Assembly (NCBI RefSeq): GCF_014077095.1
Contig: NZ_JACGVG010000033.1
Location: 1 to 64,000 of the forward strand
Length of the DNA: 64,000 nt
DNA from: Colwellia sp. MB02u-6
Lineage (GTDB): Bacteria > Pseudomonadota > Gammaproteobacteria > Enterobacterales > Alteromonadaceae
Reading direction: 5' to 3'
Below the pieces are notes generated by a model, which was given only the letters and a program-made list of their open reading frames with translations, made no database searches and was not told the origin of the DNA. The position numbers and the translations under genes were made by a program. Shown piece after piece: positions 1 through 10,431 of the stretch. Positions within the stretch are counted from its first letter, which is position 1. The number at the start of each line of letters is the position of its first letter.

Positions 1-302
1 TTAACTTAATCAGCCTAGACTAGATTAGATAACTCATTATAACCGTTCGTTTGGGTTACCCCTTGGAACTGGAGCGCATTCTAGAGATTTCTCGCTTCAC
101 GTCAACACTTAATATCAATTAAATTACGATTAAATGACTGTTTGCTTTTTAATTAAGCAAGACGTTGTTTTTTCGTTCTAACAAGATAAAATAAGCGCTA
201 AATAATACTGCTTTAACTTATATATTACGCTATTTATACTTGGAAATAATAAAGTGGCTAAGTAATAAGTTTGTAAGCATGGTTTTTATAAGGTTATTAG
301 CT
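1..302. other. Non-coding left edge
   Basis: No coding sequence is convincing here. The stretch holds a leftward rRNA-type promoter (listed separately) and an AT-rich segment downstream of pssA. I saw no clear rho-independent terminator for pssA. The stable RNA that the promoter presumably drives would lie beyond position 1. Confidence 0.6.
71..105 (-). promoter_or_regulatory. Strong rRNA/tRNA-type promoter reading off the left edge
   Basis: On the minus strand there is a -35 box TTGACG (100-105), a 16-nt spacer, a -10 box TAGAAT (78-83) and then a G+C-rich discriminator GCGCTCC (71-77). The bases just upstream of the -35 box are nearly all A/T, as in an UP element. In gammaproteobacteria this combination, especially a discriminator starting GCGC, is typical of rRNA P1 and tRNA promoters under stringent control. 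The transcript would leave the window at position 1, so the gene driven is inferred, not seen. Confidence 0.65.
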
Positions 303-1154
303 TTATTTTTCCAGCTCTTTTTTTGATTTAGTCTCTTCTTCTGCTACTTTTTCTGAACCCGTCGCTTTATTTTCACTATAACAGTGAAAGTCTGCATCTT
401 GATCGTCACCTACTACATGCTCTAATTTCAATTTTTTTACTGAGCGGATAGTGGTAACTGGTCCTGAACAAGCATATAAAGCAAATATAATAAGCAGGAT
501 ATTTTCAGGACTTGATGCAATAACCACAAAGGCGAGCACTATTAATAATACAACAACAAAATTTACCTTACCTTTCCAGTCAACTTCTTTAAAACTGTTG
601 TATCTAAAGTTACTCACCATTAACAGGCCAAGTATGATGGTAATAATTCCAACAAAATAACCATAGTCTTGACCATTAATTTTATATTCGCTACCAACCC
701 AAATAAGGCTAGCGACAACGCCTGCGGCGGCTGGGCTAGCTAAGCCTTGAAAATAACGTTTGTCAGCAATGCCAACTTGGGTATTAAAGCGTGAAAGACG
801 CAATGCTGCACAAGCAACATAAACAAATGCCGCTAACCAGCCAAACTTGCCAAAACTTGAAAGCGCCCAATTATATGCCACTATTCCTGGTGCTATGCCA
901 AATGACAACATATCAGCCATACTGTCATATTCTGCGCCAAACTCACTTTGAGTATTAGTCATTCGTGCAACTCGACCATCTAAACCATCGAATATCATCG
1001 CAATAAAGATAGCAACCGCAGCACTAATAAAATGCCCATTCATTGATGATATAACGGCATAAAAGCCAGAAAACAATCCTGCAGTGGTTAATAAGTTGGG
1101 TAAAAGATAAATGCCACGAGTTTGTAGCGAATCGTTATTATGTTTGTCTGGCAT
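303..1154 (-). CDS. pssA: CDP-diacylglycerol--serine O-phosphatidyltransferase
   Basis: This integral membrane enzyme condenses CDP-diacylglycerol with L-serine to make phosphatidylserine, the precursor of phosphatidylethanolamine. The CDP-alcohol phosphatidyltransferase signature is complete: DG at about residues 59-60, AR at 63-64, then G73, D77 and D81. About seven or eight hydrophobic segments follow the type II PssA pattern rather than the soluble E. coli type. The last 45 residues form a charged Lys/Glu-rich tail with no obvious function. I use the ATG at 1154 (283 aa). An in-frame TTG four codons upstream is also possible, and neither has a strong ribosome site. Confidence 0.93.
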   Translation of the reverse strand: MPDKHNNDSLQTRGIYLLPNLLTTAGLFSGFYAVISSMNGHFISAAVAIFIAMIFDGLDGRVARMTNTQSEFGAEYDSMADMLSFGIAPGIVAYNWALSSFGKFGWLAAFVYVACAALRLSRFNTQVGIADKRYFQGLASPAAAGVVASLIWVGSEYKINGQDYGYFVGIITIILGLLMVSNFRYNSFKEVDWKGKVNFVVVLLIVLAFVVIASSPENILLIIFALYACSGPVTTIRSVKKLKLEHVVGDDQDADFHCYSENKATGSEKVAEEETKSKKELEK

Positions 1155-1392
1155 AAGTGAAACCAAAATAGATTAATATGAATAGAGAGCTCTAATTTAG
1201 CATAAGTTTAATTATTAACGGTAGCTGTAGTACCAATGAATGATTAATAAAACTAGCAAATATTTGTAAACTGGTCTTGGTGTTGTTATAAAACATTATA
1301 GTGATTACAGAATAGTTGCCAGTGACTATTGTTTTTAGCTCATTATGCTAATAATAGGGTAATTAAGTATTAACTTATGGATAGGTATCATT

Positions 1393-1836
1393 ATGCACAT
1401 TAAAACCTTGTCATTCTGTTTAGTCACATTAGTGTATTTTGATGTCTTTGCAGCTGAGAAAATGACAGTTTATCGTTGGTTCGACGAACACAATGTTGTG
1501 CATTTTAGCCAACATCAACCAGACCGTGATGACTATATCGAAATTAGTATGTCAAATAATAAAAAATCTTCAGTCATTATTGCTGAAGCGAGTAGTGATG
1601 AATCTTCAGAATTAAAAAATAATACTTTGGGTGATAGTAATGAGAAAAGTAATTTTAACCATGAGTTTAATGATGAAAAGTGTTTAACGGCTCGCGAAAA
1701 TATAACAACATTAGCCAATTTTGATACAATTCAATATAAAAATGGGCAAGGTAGTGTAGAAATATTAACGGCATTAGGAAAACAGCAACAGTTAACGATG
1801 AATAGAAAACAGGCTGAAGTTTACTGTACCCATTAA
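1393..1836 (+). CDS. Secreted DUF4124-domain protein
   Basis: The protein has 147 aa. Residues 1-20 form a signal peptide with a probable cleavage at FAA. Residues 24-55 match the DUF4124 pattern (VYRWFDEHNVVHFSQ), a short periplasmic module that often sits at the start of envelope proteins. The rest is low-complexity Asn/Ser/Glu sequence followed by a conserved-looking segment with two cysteines (near residue 98 and 145) that could form a disulfide. The function of DUF4124 is unknown. The gene stands alone, convergent with clpB. Confidence 0.75.
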   Translation: MHIKTLSFCLVTLVYFDVFAAEKMTVYRWFDEHNVVHFSQHQPDRDDYIEISMSNNKKSSVIIAEASSDESSELKNNTLGDSNEKSNFNHEFNDEKCLTARENITTLANFDTIQYKNGQGSVEILTALGKQQQLTMNRKQAEVYCTH

Positions 1837-1890
1837 GTCAGTAAACATTATCAGCCTGCATCTAGGGTATATTAGCTTACGATAACGCAA

Positions 1891-4470
1891 TTAAGCTTTG
1901 ACGATGAAATTCAAGTTATTATCAACCAGCTCAACAAATATATGATCACCAGCGGAAAACTCGTTAGCCAATAATTTATGTGCTAAAGGGTTTTCAATTT
2001 CTTGCTGGATAGAGCGTTTTAAAGGTCTAGCACCAAAAATTGGATCAAAGCCTGCCGCCGCAACAAAAGATAATGCTGCTTCCGATAAGGTCATAGTTAT
2101 ATCGCGTTCCTCTAATCGCTTAGTTAAAGCCGATATTTGAATACTCGCGATACTTTTAATTTGCTCAGCAAGTAAAGGATGAAACACTACGGTTTCATCG
2201 ACCCGGTTAATAAACTCTGGCTTGAAGTGATTACCGAGTTCTGCTATTACCCGAGCTTTCATTTGCGGATATTGGCTGTCATCAACATATTCCTGAATAA
2301 TATCTGAGCCGATGTTTGAGGTCATAATAATAACAGTATTTTTAAAGTCGACCGTACGCCCTTGCCCGTCAGTTAAGCGTCCGTCATCTAATACTTGTAG
2401 TAAAATATTAAAAACGTCAGGATGCGCTTTTTCAATTTCATCAAGTAAAATAACAGAATATGGTTTACGTCTCACCGCTTCAGTTAAATAGCCACCTTCC
2501 TCATAACCGACATAACCTGGAGGCGCTCCTACTAAACGTGCGACAGAGTGCTTCTCCATAAACTCTGACATATCAACTCGCACCAATGAATCTTCACTAT
2601 CAAAAAGAAAGTGGGCTAAAGCTTTAGTTAATTCTGTTTTACCTACACCGGTAGGCCCAAGAAATAGAAATGATCCTATGGGTTGATCTGGGTCTGCTAA
2701 ACCTGCCCTTGAGCGACGAATAGCATTTGATACTGAAACTACCGCTTCTGATTGCCCAATAACGCGTTTGTGCAGGTTATCTTCCATTTGCAATAATTTA
2801 TCACATTCGCCTTCGAGCATTTTTGCTACCGGAATTCCGGTAGCTCGGCTTAACACGTCAGCTATTTCTACATCAGTCACTTTGTTTCGTAGCAAGGTCA
2901 TTTCTTGCATTTCTGCTTGGCTTGCAAGATCAAGCTGTTTTTCAAGATCAGGGATACGACTATATTGTAACTCGGCCATGGTATTAAGATCGCCCACGCG
3001 ACGAGCTGCTTCAAGTTCAATACGAGCGTGCTCTAAATCAGTTTTAATCGCTTGTGTTCCATGTAGTGCCGCTTTTTCGGTTTTCCAGACTTCATCCAAC
3101 TCATCATAACTGACTTGGCAAGTCGCGATTTCATCCGAAATTAGGTCCAAACGTTTTTTAGAGGCCGGATCAGAGTCTTTTGATAAAGCCCGTTGTTCTA
3201 ATTTCAGTTGGATTAAACGCCTTTCTAATCGGTCTAAGTTCTCTGGCTTAGAATCCATTTGCATACGAATACTAGAAGCCGCTTCATCAATAAGATCGAT
3301 AGCTTTGTCGGGTAATTGACGGTCGCTAACATAGCGATGAGATAAGGTTGCCGCGGCAACAATGGCGGGATCGGTTATTTCAACATTATGATGGAGTTCG
3401 TAGCGTTCTTTAAGACCACGTAATATAGCAATGGTATCTTCAACACTGGGTTCATCTACTATAATTTTCTGAAAACGTCGTTCCAATGCGGCATCTTTTT
3501 CAATATATTGGCGATATTCATCTAATGTTGTAGCGCCAACACAATGCAGATCACCGCGAGCTAACGCTGGCTTTAACATATTACCAGCGTCCATAGCACC
3601 GTCACTTTTACCTGCGCCAACCATAGTATGTAATTCATCAATAAATAAGATGACTTGCCCTTCTAGCTGGCTTAATTCACTGAGCACTGCTTTAAGACGT
3701 TCTTCAAATTCTCCACGATATTTAGCGCCGGCAACGAGTGCGCCCATATCAAGTGACAATACGCGTTTATTTCGGATACCTTCTGGTACTTCATGATCGA
3801 CAATGCGTTGAGCTAGGCCTTCAACAATCGCAGTTTTACCAACGCCTGGCTGTCCAATTAATACCGGATTATTTTTAGTGCGGCGCTGTAATACCTGAAT
3901 GGTACGCCTGATTTCATCATCGCGACCAATAACTGGATCTAACTTTCCTTGTTCTGCTAGTTCGGTTAGATCAATGGTGTATTTATCCAATGCTTGACGC
4001 ACTTCTTCGGCGTTAGCATCATCAACATTTTTACCGCCACGAATATGAACTATAGCGTCTTGTATACGTTGTTCACTGGCCCCTAAGCCTTTAAGAATTT
4101 GACCTAACTTACCTTTATCTTGTAACGCAGCTAGCATAAATATTTCTGAGGAGATAAATTTGTCGCCGTGCTTTTGTGCAAATTTATCACAAAGGTTTAA
4201 AATATTACCCATGGCAGACGATAGCTGCACTTCACCGCCTGTGCCCGACACATGTGCTAATTCTTCAAGAGCCACTTCAACTTGCGATCTTAACGTTCGC
4301 ACATTGATACCGGCACTTTTTAATAAGGGGATAATACTGCTGGCGTTTTGATTTAATAACGCAAACATTAAATGTATTGGCTCGATAAATTGATGATCTT
4401 TACCTAATGCGATGGATTGTGCATCAGATATTGCTACTTGAAAAGTCTGGGTAAATTTTTCTAAACGCAT
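1891..4470 (-). CDS. clpB: ATP-dependent disaggregase ClpB
   Basis: ClpB is the hexameric AAA+ disaggregase that works with DnaK to pull proteins out of aggregates. At 859 aa it has the family length. The N domain covers residues 1-145. The first AAA module has Walker A GQPGVGKT and Walker B VILFIDE. A coiled-coil M domain lies near 405-530. The second AAA module has Walker A GPTGVGKT and ends with the GARPLKR sensor-2 region. The ATG at 4470 follows a good AGGAGA ribosome site. A sigma-32 type promoter lies about 60 bp upstream. Confidence 0.98.
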   Translation of the reverse strand: MRLEKFTQTFQVAISDAQSIALGKDHQFIEPIHLMFALLNQNASSIIPLLKSAGINVRTLRSQVEVALEELAHVSGTGGEVQLSSAMGNILNLCDKFAQKHGDKFISSEIFMLAALQDKGKLGQILKGLGASEQRIQDAIVHIRGGKNVDDANAEEVRQALDKYTIDLTELAEQGKLDPVIGRDDEIRRTIQVLQRRTKNNPVLIGQPGVGKTAIVEGLAQRIVDHEVPEGIRNKRVLSLDMGALVAGAKYRGEFEERLKAVLSELSQLEGQVILFIDELHTMVGAGKSDGAMDAGNMLKPALARGDLHCVGATTLDEYRQYIEKDAALERRFQKIIVDEPSVEDTIAILRGLKERYELHHNVEITDPAIVAAATLSHRYVSDRQLPDKAIDLIDEAASSIRMQMDSKPENLDRLERRLIQLKLEQRALSKDSDPASKKRLDLISDEIATCQVSYDELDEVWKTEKAALHGTQAIKTDLEHARIELEAARRVGDLNTMAELQYSRIPDLEKQLDLASQAEMQEMTLLRNKVTDVEIADVLSRATGIPVAKMLEGECDKLLQMEDNLHKRVIGQSEAVVSVSNAIRRSRAGLADPDQPIGSFLFLGPTGVGKTELTKALAHFLFDSEDSLVRVDMSEFMEKHSVARLVGAPPGYVGYEEGGYLTEAVRRKPYSVILLDEIEKAHPDVFNILLQVLDDGRLTDGQGRTVDFKNTVIIMTSNIGSDIIQEYVDDSQYPQMKARVIAELGNHFKPEFINRVDETVVFHPLLAEQIKSIASIQISALTKRLEERDITMTLSEAALSFVAAAGFDPIFGARPLKRSIQQEIENPLAHKLLANEFSAGDHIFVELVDNNLNFIVKA

Positions 4471-4522
4471 TAATCTTCTCCTAGTGCCATATTACTGGGC
4501 TTAGAGTTTAGTTACCTATGTT

Positions 4523-4548
4523 ATAAGGACACCAAGGAGGGTTTTCAA
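4523..4548 (-). promoter_or_regulatory. Heat-shock (sigma-32) promoter of clpB
   Basis: On the minus strand a TTGAAA (4543-4548, preceded by C) is followed after 14 nt by CCTTAT (4523-4528). The sigma-32 consensus is CTTGAA, about 14 nt, then CCCCAT. The -35 part is perfect and the -10 part matches four of six. It points at clpB, a standard RpoH target. Confidence 0.7.
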
Positions 4549-4624
4549 GAAAAGAGTCACTAAAACTTTGACCTAAATCAAAGGAACACTTTTAAATAAT
4601 CACCTTACTTATAAGGGATAATTT

Positions 4625-5461
4625 TTACTCGGGTGAATGTATGCATATTACGCTAGCCATACGCCCAGTTTTTCCATCTCTGCGATAAGAATAGTACTTA
4701 TCACTATGCTTATAAGTACAGTCTGCAATTTTAGTGATATTGGTAACCCCTAACGCTGAGAGTTTTAACTCGGCGATTAACTGCAAATTGGCCAAAAACT
4801 TTACCTCTGTTTTGCCATCATTTAAAAATACCACAGGTTCAAAAGCAGCTTCGAATTTTACTGACATTTGACAGAACGCCTGCTTTACCTCTTGACCAAT
4901 TTCAAAAGCTTGAGGTCCAATACAAGGCCCCATCCATACAAAAATCTCATCGGCAGCACTATGCATTTTTCTAATGGTTCGTTCTATTATATTTGCTGCT
5001 AGTGGTCGCCAACCTGCATGAATGGCAGCAATTTCGCTACCATCTTTGTTTGATAACAAAATAGGTAAACAGTCGGCGGTCATTATGGCTAAAGCGATGT
5101 GCTGGCCATGTGTTATTGCAGCATCAGCGACAATAGGCGTATTTTGATGTTTTTCAACAACAACGACATTATTACCGTGAACCTGCTCCAACCATTGAAT
5201 TTTTGTCATGGCTGGCAGGTAATCAAGTAACAAGCTTCTATTACGAGCAACAGTATTGGGGCAATCACCCAGATGCTCGCCTAGATTAAAGGCATCAAAC
5301 TCTGCTTGAAATTTTTCCGTATTAGTAATATTTGATAATAAATGGGCAGAATGTTTAGATAATTGATCTTTGCTAGGAATTAAGCGAGTAGTAACAAAGG
5401 CCAACACACGTTCTGTTGGCCATTTAATACATTGTAAGTTACTAGATGAGTTAGTAATCAC
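4625..5461 (-). CDS. pgeF: Peptidoglycan editing factor PgeF (YfiH, laccase-domain)
   Basis: This is a 278-aa member of the YfiH/COG1496 family. Members are cytoplasmic zinc/copper enzymes shown in E. coli to stop wrong amino acids being built into peptidoglycan, and older annotation calls them polyphenol oxidases. The metal-site segments are present: HGNNV, ADCLPILL, IHAGWR and MGPCIGP. The only available start is a GTG at 5461, inside the last codons of rluD (11-nt overlap), so translational coupling is likely. The rluD-pgeF pairing is common in gammaproteobacteria. Confidence 0.92.
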   Translation of the reverse strand: MITNSSSNLQCIKWPTERVLAFVTTRLIPSKDQLSKHSAHLLSNITNTEKFQAEFDAFNLGEHLGDCPNTVARNRSLLLDYLPAMTKIQWLEQVHGNNVVVVEKHQNTPIVADAAITHGQHIALAIMTADCLPILLSNKDGSEIAAIHAGWRPLAANIIERTIRKMHSAADEIFVWMGPCIGPQAFEIGQEVKQAFCQMSVKFEAAFEPVVFLNDGKTEVKFLANLQLIAELKLSALGVTNITKIADCTYKHSDKYYSYRRDGKTGRMASVICIHSPE

Positions 5462-6431
5462 TATCGATAAGATGAATTTTGGTATCTTTGCGCAACAGAT
5501 CAGCTAACGCTACCATGTCTTCAGGTACATCGGCATGCCAAGTCATTTGTACACCTGTTATCGGATGATATAAAGATAACATTGCCGCGTGTAAGGCTTG
5601 ACGCTTAAATTGGCGTAACATTTCTCGTAACTCTTCAGAGGCATTTTTTGGAGGACGCGGACGGCCGCCATAAACGGGATCACCCGCTAGTGCATGAGTA
5701 ATATGAGCCATATGAACACGAATTTGATGGGTTCGACCCGTTTCTAAACGTAAACGTAAACGGGTATGTAATCTGAATTTTTCCATCACACGATAATGCG
5801 TTACCGAAGGGCGACCTGAAAAAGTAACCGCCATATGAGTACGTTTTGTAGCGTGACGACCAATAGGTTGATCAACCAAACCGCCTGCGGTCATAATACC
5901 ACTAGCGATAGCCTCGTATTCACGGGTAATTTCGCGCGCTTGTAGTGATTCAACCAGGTTAGTTTGCGCAGCAATCGTTTTTGCCACCACCATTAATCCC
6001 GTAGTATCTTTATCTAAACGATGAACAATACCAGCGCGAGGCACAACATCTAACTGCGGGCAGTGATGTAGTAAGGCATTTAAAACAGTGCCATCAGGGT
6101 TGCCTGCGCCGGGATGTACCACAAAACCCGCAGGTTTGTTGATGACTAAAATATCATCATCTTCGTACACTATATTTAAAGGTAGATCTTGTGCTTGAAA
6201 GCGTACTTCGCTCTCAACTTGTGTATCAATGGCTACTTCTTCACCACCAAACATTTTTTCTCGTGGTCTATCGACAACTAGGCCGTCAACTGTAATATGA
6301 CCGGCTAAAATCCATTCTTTTAACCGTGAACGTGAATAATCAGGGAACATTTCAGCCAAAGTCTGGTCGAAACGTTTACCTAAGCATGATTCGGGAACCG
6401 TATCCCGGTGTTGAATTATCTCAGCCATCAA
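5451..6431 (-). CDS. rluD: 23S rRNA pseudouridine(1911/1915/1917) synthase RluD
   Basis: RluD makes the pseudouridines in helix 69 of 23S rRNA, at the decoding-centre bridge. The 326-aa protein has an N-terminal S4 RNA-binding domain (about residues 15-75) and the RluA-family catalytic domain. The catalytic motif HRLDKDTTG is intact, with the Asp as nucleophile. It is divergent from bamD, the conserved neighbour of rluD in gammaproteobacteria, and overlaps pgeF downstream. Confidence 0.96.
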   Translation of the reverse strand: MMAEIIQHRDTVPESCLGKRFDQTLAEMFPDYSRSRLKEWILAGHITVDGLVVDRPREKMFGGEEVAIDTQVESEVRFQAQDLPLNIVYEDDDILVINKPAGFVVHPGAGNPDGTVLNALLHHCPQLDVVPRAGIVHRLDKDTTGLMVVAKTIAAQTNLVESLQAREITREYEAIASGIMTAGGLVDQPIGRHATKRTHMAVTFSGRPSVTHYRVMEKFRLHTRLRLRLETGRTHQIRVHMAHITHALAGDPVYGGRPRPPKNASEELREMLRQFKRQALHAAMLSLYHPITGVQMTWHADVPEDMVALADLLRKDTKIHLIDSDY

Positions 6432-6580
6432 ACTCTCTATTAATTAGCACTGTGCAAGGCAGGATTGCTAGGTTAGAATGCTATAGCTTATTTTACCTCT
6501 TTGCTAAAGCAATTACATTAAGTAATTATAGTGAGGAGGATATTTATTTTAACTAAAACAAAGTAGTGATATTGAAGTCT

Positions 6581-7345
6581 ATGGAAAAAGTGACAATAAA
6601 AATAATGTGCCTTGCGCTAGTGTTAGCATTAACAGGCTGTTCAGGAACAAGTGAAAAAGATATTAAAAAGGTGCCAGATAAGTCAGCTCAAGCATTATTC
6701 TCTGATGCTAGAGCATCGCTTGATAATGGCTTATACCAAAAGGCGATCCAAATTTTATCTGCGATAGATTCTCGATTTCCTTATGGGCCAATCTCTCATC
6801 AAGTACAATTAGATTTAATTTATGCTTATTACAAAAGTGGTGATGCCGCACAAGGATTAGCACTTACCGATAGATTTTTACGATTAAACCCAGCGCATTC
6901 AAACTTAGACTATGTCTATTATATGCGTGCATTAATCAATGTTGCTACCCAAGAAAATTTATTCCAAAATTTAGCAGGAATAGACCGTTCAGACCGTGAT
7001 CCTACGGCGGCGCACGCTGCATTTAATGACTTAAAAATAGTATTGGAGAAGTATCCTAATAGTAAATATGCTGCCGACTCTCGCCAACGTATGATTGCTA
7101 TTAAATCACGCCTAGCAAAATATGAATTATCGGTTGCGCGCTATTACTTAAAGCGTGAGGCCTATGTTTCTTCTGCTAACCGAGGAAAATACATTGTTGA
7201 ATATTTTTCTCCTAGCCCAGAAACGGAAGAAGCATTAGAAATTATGATTTTCTGTTATGGGAAGTTAGGTTTGAATGATCTACAGATTAATGCAAAACAA
7301 GTTTTAGCAGCGAATTATCCTAACAACCCAGGAGTTGCTAAGTAA
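6581..7345 (+). CDS. bamD: Outer membrane assembly lipoprotein BamD
   Basis: BamD is the essential TPR lipoprotein of the BAM complex that inserts beta-barrels into the outer membrane. The precursor has a signal peptide ending in lipobox LTGC, with Cys20 as the lipidated residue when counted from the ATG at 6581. TPR-like helices span most of the protein, and the usual motif RFPYGP is present. A GTG five codons upstream is a possible start, but it would put unneeded residues before the signal peptide. Its position divergent from rluD supports the call. Confidence 0.96.
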   Translation: MEKVTIKIMCLALVLALTGCSGTSEKDIKKVPDKSAQALFSDARASLDNGLYQKAIQILSAIDSRFPYGPISHQVQLDLIYAYYKSGDAAQGLALTDRFLRLNPAHSNLDYVYYMRALINVATQENLFQNLAGIDRSDRDPTAAHAAFNDLKIVLEKYPNSKYAADSRQRMIAIKSRLAKYELSVARYYLKREAYVSSANRGKYIVEYFSPSPETEEALEIMIFCYGKLGLNDLQINAKQVLAANYPNNPGVAK

Positions 7346-7433
7346 CGCTTTAGTTTTTATGAACATTGTCGTTTTTTTACATCCATGTAAATGCCTCGAA
7401 AGACAAGATGTCTGAGAGAAAATCCTGAACATA

Positions 7434-7462
7434 AAATACCAGCTTAGTGCTGGTATTTTTTT
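7434..7462. terminator. Bidirectional rho-independent terminator, bamD / glnB
   Basis: A 10-bp stem, AAATACCAGC (7434-7443) with GCTGGTATTT (7449-7458), encloses a 5-nt loop and runs into T residues on the plus strand. The A-rich left flank gives a U-run for minus-strand transcripts. It lies between the convergent bamD and glnB. Confidence 0.85.
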
Positions 7463-7474
7463 AACGGGTTAACG

Positions 7475-7840
<366 letters not shown>

Positions 7841-8024
7841 TTAGTATTTTACTGATAATTATTATTATCTACATCACAACTGAATATCAAGTAATTGTAC
7901 ACAGAATTAACTTATACCTATAGTGCAAAAATTCTAATTAAAGATAGACTTTGCTACACTAGACGTACCTGCTGGCATAAGTCAGCTTAAAAGTAACATG
8001 CCACATACTTCAGAAGGAAATATC

Positions 8025-8867
8025 ATGAGCGCCCAGGCAATAATCAATGAAATGAAAGTATTACCTGAAATTGATGCTGCGTTTGAAATTGAACGTCGAG
8101 TTAATTTTATCAAGAAAAAATTAATACAATCGGGGCTTAAATCTCTTGTTTTAGGTATAAGTGGTGGCGTTGATTCCTCTACTTGCGGGCGTTTAGCTCA
8201 ACTCGCTATTGACGCTTTGAATAACGAAAACACTGAAAATAAACCAGCATATAAGTTTATTGCTATAAGACTTCCCTTTGATATACAAGCAGATGAAGAT
8301 GACGCTCAACTTGCACTTGAGTTTATAAAACCGAGTCATAGTCTAACCACTAATATCTTTGCAGGCACAGAGGGTATACATACTGAAACCATCCGTGCAT
8401 TACAAGCGGCTGATCTTTTAACCGCCAATGCTGCACAAGTAGATTTTTCCAAAGGCAATGTCAAAGCCCGTACTCGCATGGTAATGCAATATCATATTGC
8501 TGGCATATTAAGCGCTTTGGTACTAGGCACTGATCATTCAGCAGAAAACATTACAGGTTTTTTTACAAAATGGGGTGACGGCGCTTGTGATTTAGCACCT
8601 TTATTTGGCTTATCTAAACGTCAAGTTAAGCAACTTGCCAGCAGTTTAGGTGCTCCTGCTCAGTTAATTAATAAAGCGCCGACCGCTGATTTAGAAGAAT
8701 TAACACCCAGTAAAAAAGATGAAGATGCATTAGGCATGAGTTACGACCAATTAGATGACTTTTTAGAAGGTAAAAACACAGATAAATTAATCGAAGAAAA
8801 AATAATTGCTATCTATATGAAAACGCAGCATAAGCGCTCAGAAATTCCAACAATATATGAAGATTAA
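8025..8867 (+). CDS. nadE: NH3-dependent NAD+ synthetase
   Basis: NadE amidates deamido-NAD to NAD using ATP and ammonia. The 280-aa protein is the short ammonia-dependent form, with no glutaminase domain. The N-type ATP pyrophosphatase P-loop SGGVDSS is at residues 46-52, and [16 protein letters not shown] is the expected substrate-binding region. I chose the ATG at 8025 because AGAAGGA ends about 7 nt before it. An ATG at 7998 has no such site. Confidence 0.96.
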   Translation: MSAQAIINEMKVLPEIDAAFEIERRVNFIKKKLIQSGLKSLVLGISGGVDSSTCGRLAQLAIDALNNENTENKPAYKFIAIRLPFDIQADEDDAQLALEFIKPSHSLTTNIFAGTEGIHTETIRALQAADLLTANAAQVDFSKGNVKARTRMVMQYHIAGILSALVLGTDHSAENITGFFTKWGDGACDLAPLFGLSKRQVKQLASSLGAPAQLINKAPTADLEELTPSKKDEDALGMSYDQLDDFLEGKNTDKLIEEKIIAIYMKTQHKRSEIPTIYED

Positions 8868-8945
8868 TTAATTTAGTTTGGTAAATTACAATATTTTTGA
8901 CTATACCTAGCACTGAAAAAGTTATTCAACTAAGGAATGGTTGTA

Positions 8946-9509
8946 ATGTCAAAATATAATGGATTTACGATTATCGAAACTATGGTTGGGCTAGCTATAA
9001 TGCTCAGTTTACTTTCCATTGGTGTTCCTAGTCTAAATAACTTCATTGTCTACACCCGCGTAGACAATGAAATATCTACCCTGCATCGTCTCATTTTAAT
9101 TACTCGAAATAGCGCCTTAAGCAATAATACTGGTGTAACTTTGTGCCCGTTAAATAGCCAAGGAAAATGTAAAAACTTATGGCACCAAGAGCTGAGTGTA
9201 TTTACTGACATTAACAATAATAAAGTATATGAACCGGCACTGGATGAACAACTGCTCGCTCAAAAAGGCGCGATAAAAGCTGGAGATAAACTACAATATG
9301 GCAAAACTCGTGTCGGCTTAACCTATGCTCCAACAGGGCATTTATTAGGCTGGGGACAAAACGCTACATTTAGTTACTGCCCTAAATACCATAATGATAA
9401 AAACCGAGGTATTGTCGTAAGAAATTCAGGTAGAGCCTATGTTAGCGCAGCCAATAAAGCTAGCGGCAAGAATGTCAGGCGCACAGGAGTTAAAATAAAA
9501 TGTTTTTAA
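8946..9509 (+). CDS. FimT/GspH-type minor pseudopilin (basic tail)
   Basis: This 187-aa prepilin has a processing site after Gly6 (G-FTIIE, with Glu at +5) and one N-terminal hydrophobic helix. The C-terminal part has four cysteines in a GspH/FimT-like arrangement (LCPLN, a Cys about nine residues on, SYCPK and a final Cys). The tail from about residue 160 is rich in Lys and Arg. The ATG at 8946 is preferred because AAGGA lies 10 nt upstream; an ATG at 8937 touches that site. It lies near the pilV-tapY2 cluster on the opposite strand and has a paralogue at 9834. Confidence 0.82.
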   Translation: MSKYNGFTIIETMVGLAIMLSLLSIGVPSLNNFIVYTRVDNEISTLHRLILITRNSALSNNTGVTLCPLNSQGKCKNLWHQELSVFTDINNNKVYEPALDEQLLAQKGAIKAGDKLQYGKTRVGLTYAPTGHLLGWGQNATFSYCPKYHNDKNRGIVVRNSGRAYVSAANKASGKNVRRTGVKIKCF

Positions 9510-9833
9510 TTTACTGTTTTTTATTATTTTTTTAATGTTCATCTTATATTATGGAAGGTTTAATATGCATTATCTTAATACCCGCTCAGTGGTATTTAAT
9601 CCTTGTATATACCTAGTCAAGTTAACAACAGAGGGAATTTACGACATAGCGATTAGCTGCTCTTAAGCTAAGCTAAAATAACAGTAAAGCACTCGCTTTA
9701 ACAAGTAGGTAATAAAAGTCAATATCCCTGATATTAGGCTATCATTAGCGCCGATGATTTAAACAAACTTTCCTAGCTGAGCTTAAGCAACAATGTTATA
9801 AGTAAAACATTAATCTTCACTAAAGCTGTTTTT
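9510..9833. other. Gap between the two FimT-like genes
   Basis: This 324-bp stretch is AT-rich. It contains a possible 33-codon reading frame on the plus strand (9565-9666) whose ATG follows GGAAGG by about 7 nt. The predicted peptide resembles nothing I recognise. I see no terminator between the two pilin genes and no clear promoter. Confidence 0.3.
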
Positions 9834-10427
9834 GTGTCTAAGTTATTTATTAAAAAATCTCAAAATAAAAAATTAAACAAAGGCTTTACTATTGTTGAGT
9901 TACTTATTGGCATTGCTATTATTGGAATATTAACAACCATTGCTGGCCCCAGTTTAGGTCAGTTTATAGTGAAATTAAGAGTTGACAATGAGATAAGTGA
10001 AATTCATCGCTTGGTATTAACAGCAAGAAACAGTGCTATCAATAGTGGTAAAAATGTCACCCTTTGCCCGTTAAACGGTACAACTTGCAGCGACAACTGG
10101 CAAAATGAGTTAAGTGTCTTTCTCAATAGTGAAAGTACCTTAGTCAACAATAATACTTATGACAGCGTAAACGAAGAGTTGGTTAAAGTTAAAGGAAAAA
10201 TTGCTAGCGGTGACACTTTAACATTCAGCCAAGGTCTTATTATTTTTGCGCCAACAGGCCGGTTAATCTCTGGGGGTAATAGCAATTTTAGTTATTGCCC
10301 TAAGGGTAATAGCAATTTATCGCGTGGTGTTGAAATATCTCTGTCAGGTAGGGTATACGCGACTGCTGATACAGATAATGACACTAAAGATGAAAATAGA
10401 AATGGTACTAAAGTTTCTTGTAGTTAA
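9834..10427 (+). CDS. FimT/GspH-type minor pseudopilin (acidic tail)
   Basis: This 197-aa prepilin is a paralogue of the gene at 8946. Both share the VDNEIS...HR(L)...RNSA helix and the same cysteine spacing. The leader ends KG, cleavage is before Phe18, and Glu22 is the +5 residue. The start is a GTG at 9834 with no evident Shine-Dalgarno sequence. Unlike its neighbour, the C-terminal tail is acidic (TADTDNDTKDEN). In other bacteria FimT-like minor pilins prime type IV pili and some bind DNA during uptake. Which job this copy does cannot be told from sequence. Confidence 0.8.
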   Translation: MSKLFIKKSQNKKLNKGFTIVELLIGIAIIGILTTIAGPSLGQFIVKLRVDNEISEIHRLVLTARNSAINSGKNVTLCPLNGTTCSDNWQNELSVFLNSESTLVNNNTYDSVNEELVKVKGKIASGDTLTFSQGLIIFAPTGRLISGGNSNFSYCPKGNSNLSRGVEISLSGRVYATADTDNDTKDENRNGTKVSCS

Positions 10428-10431
10428 TATA

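Noticed and set aside
6326-6556. Plus-strand frame across the rluD start and the rluD-bamD spacer
   Set aside because: It is antisense to rluD and carries no recognisable domain. GAGGAGG near 6533 has no suitable start codon after it in the bamD frame.
7974-7992. Possible sigma-54 site (TGGCAT...) before nadE
   Set aside because: The GC element and spacing do not fit TGGCAC-N5-TTGC. The second half is missing.
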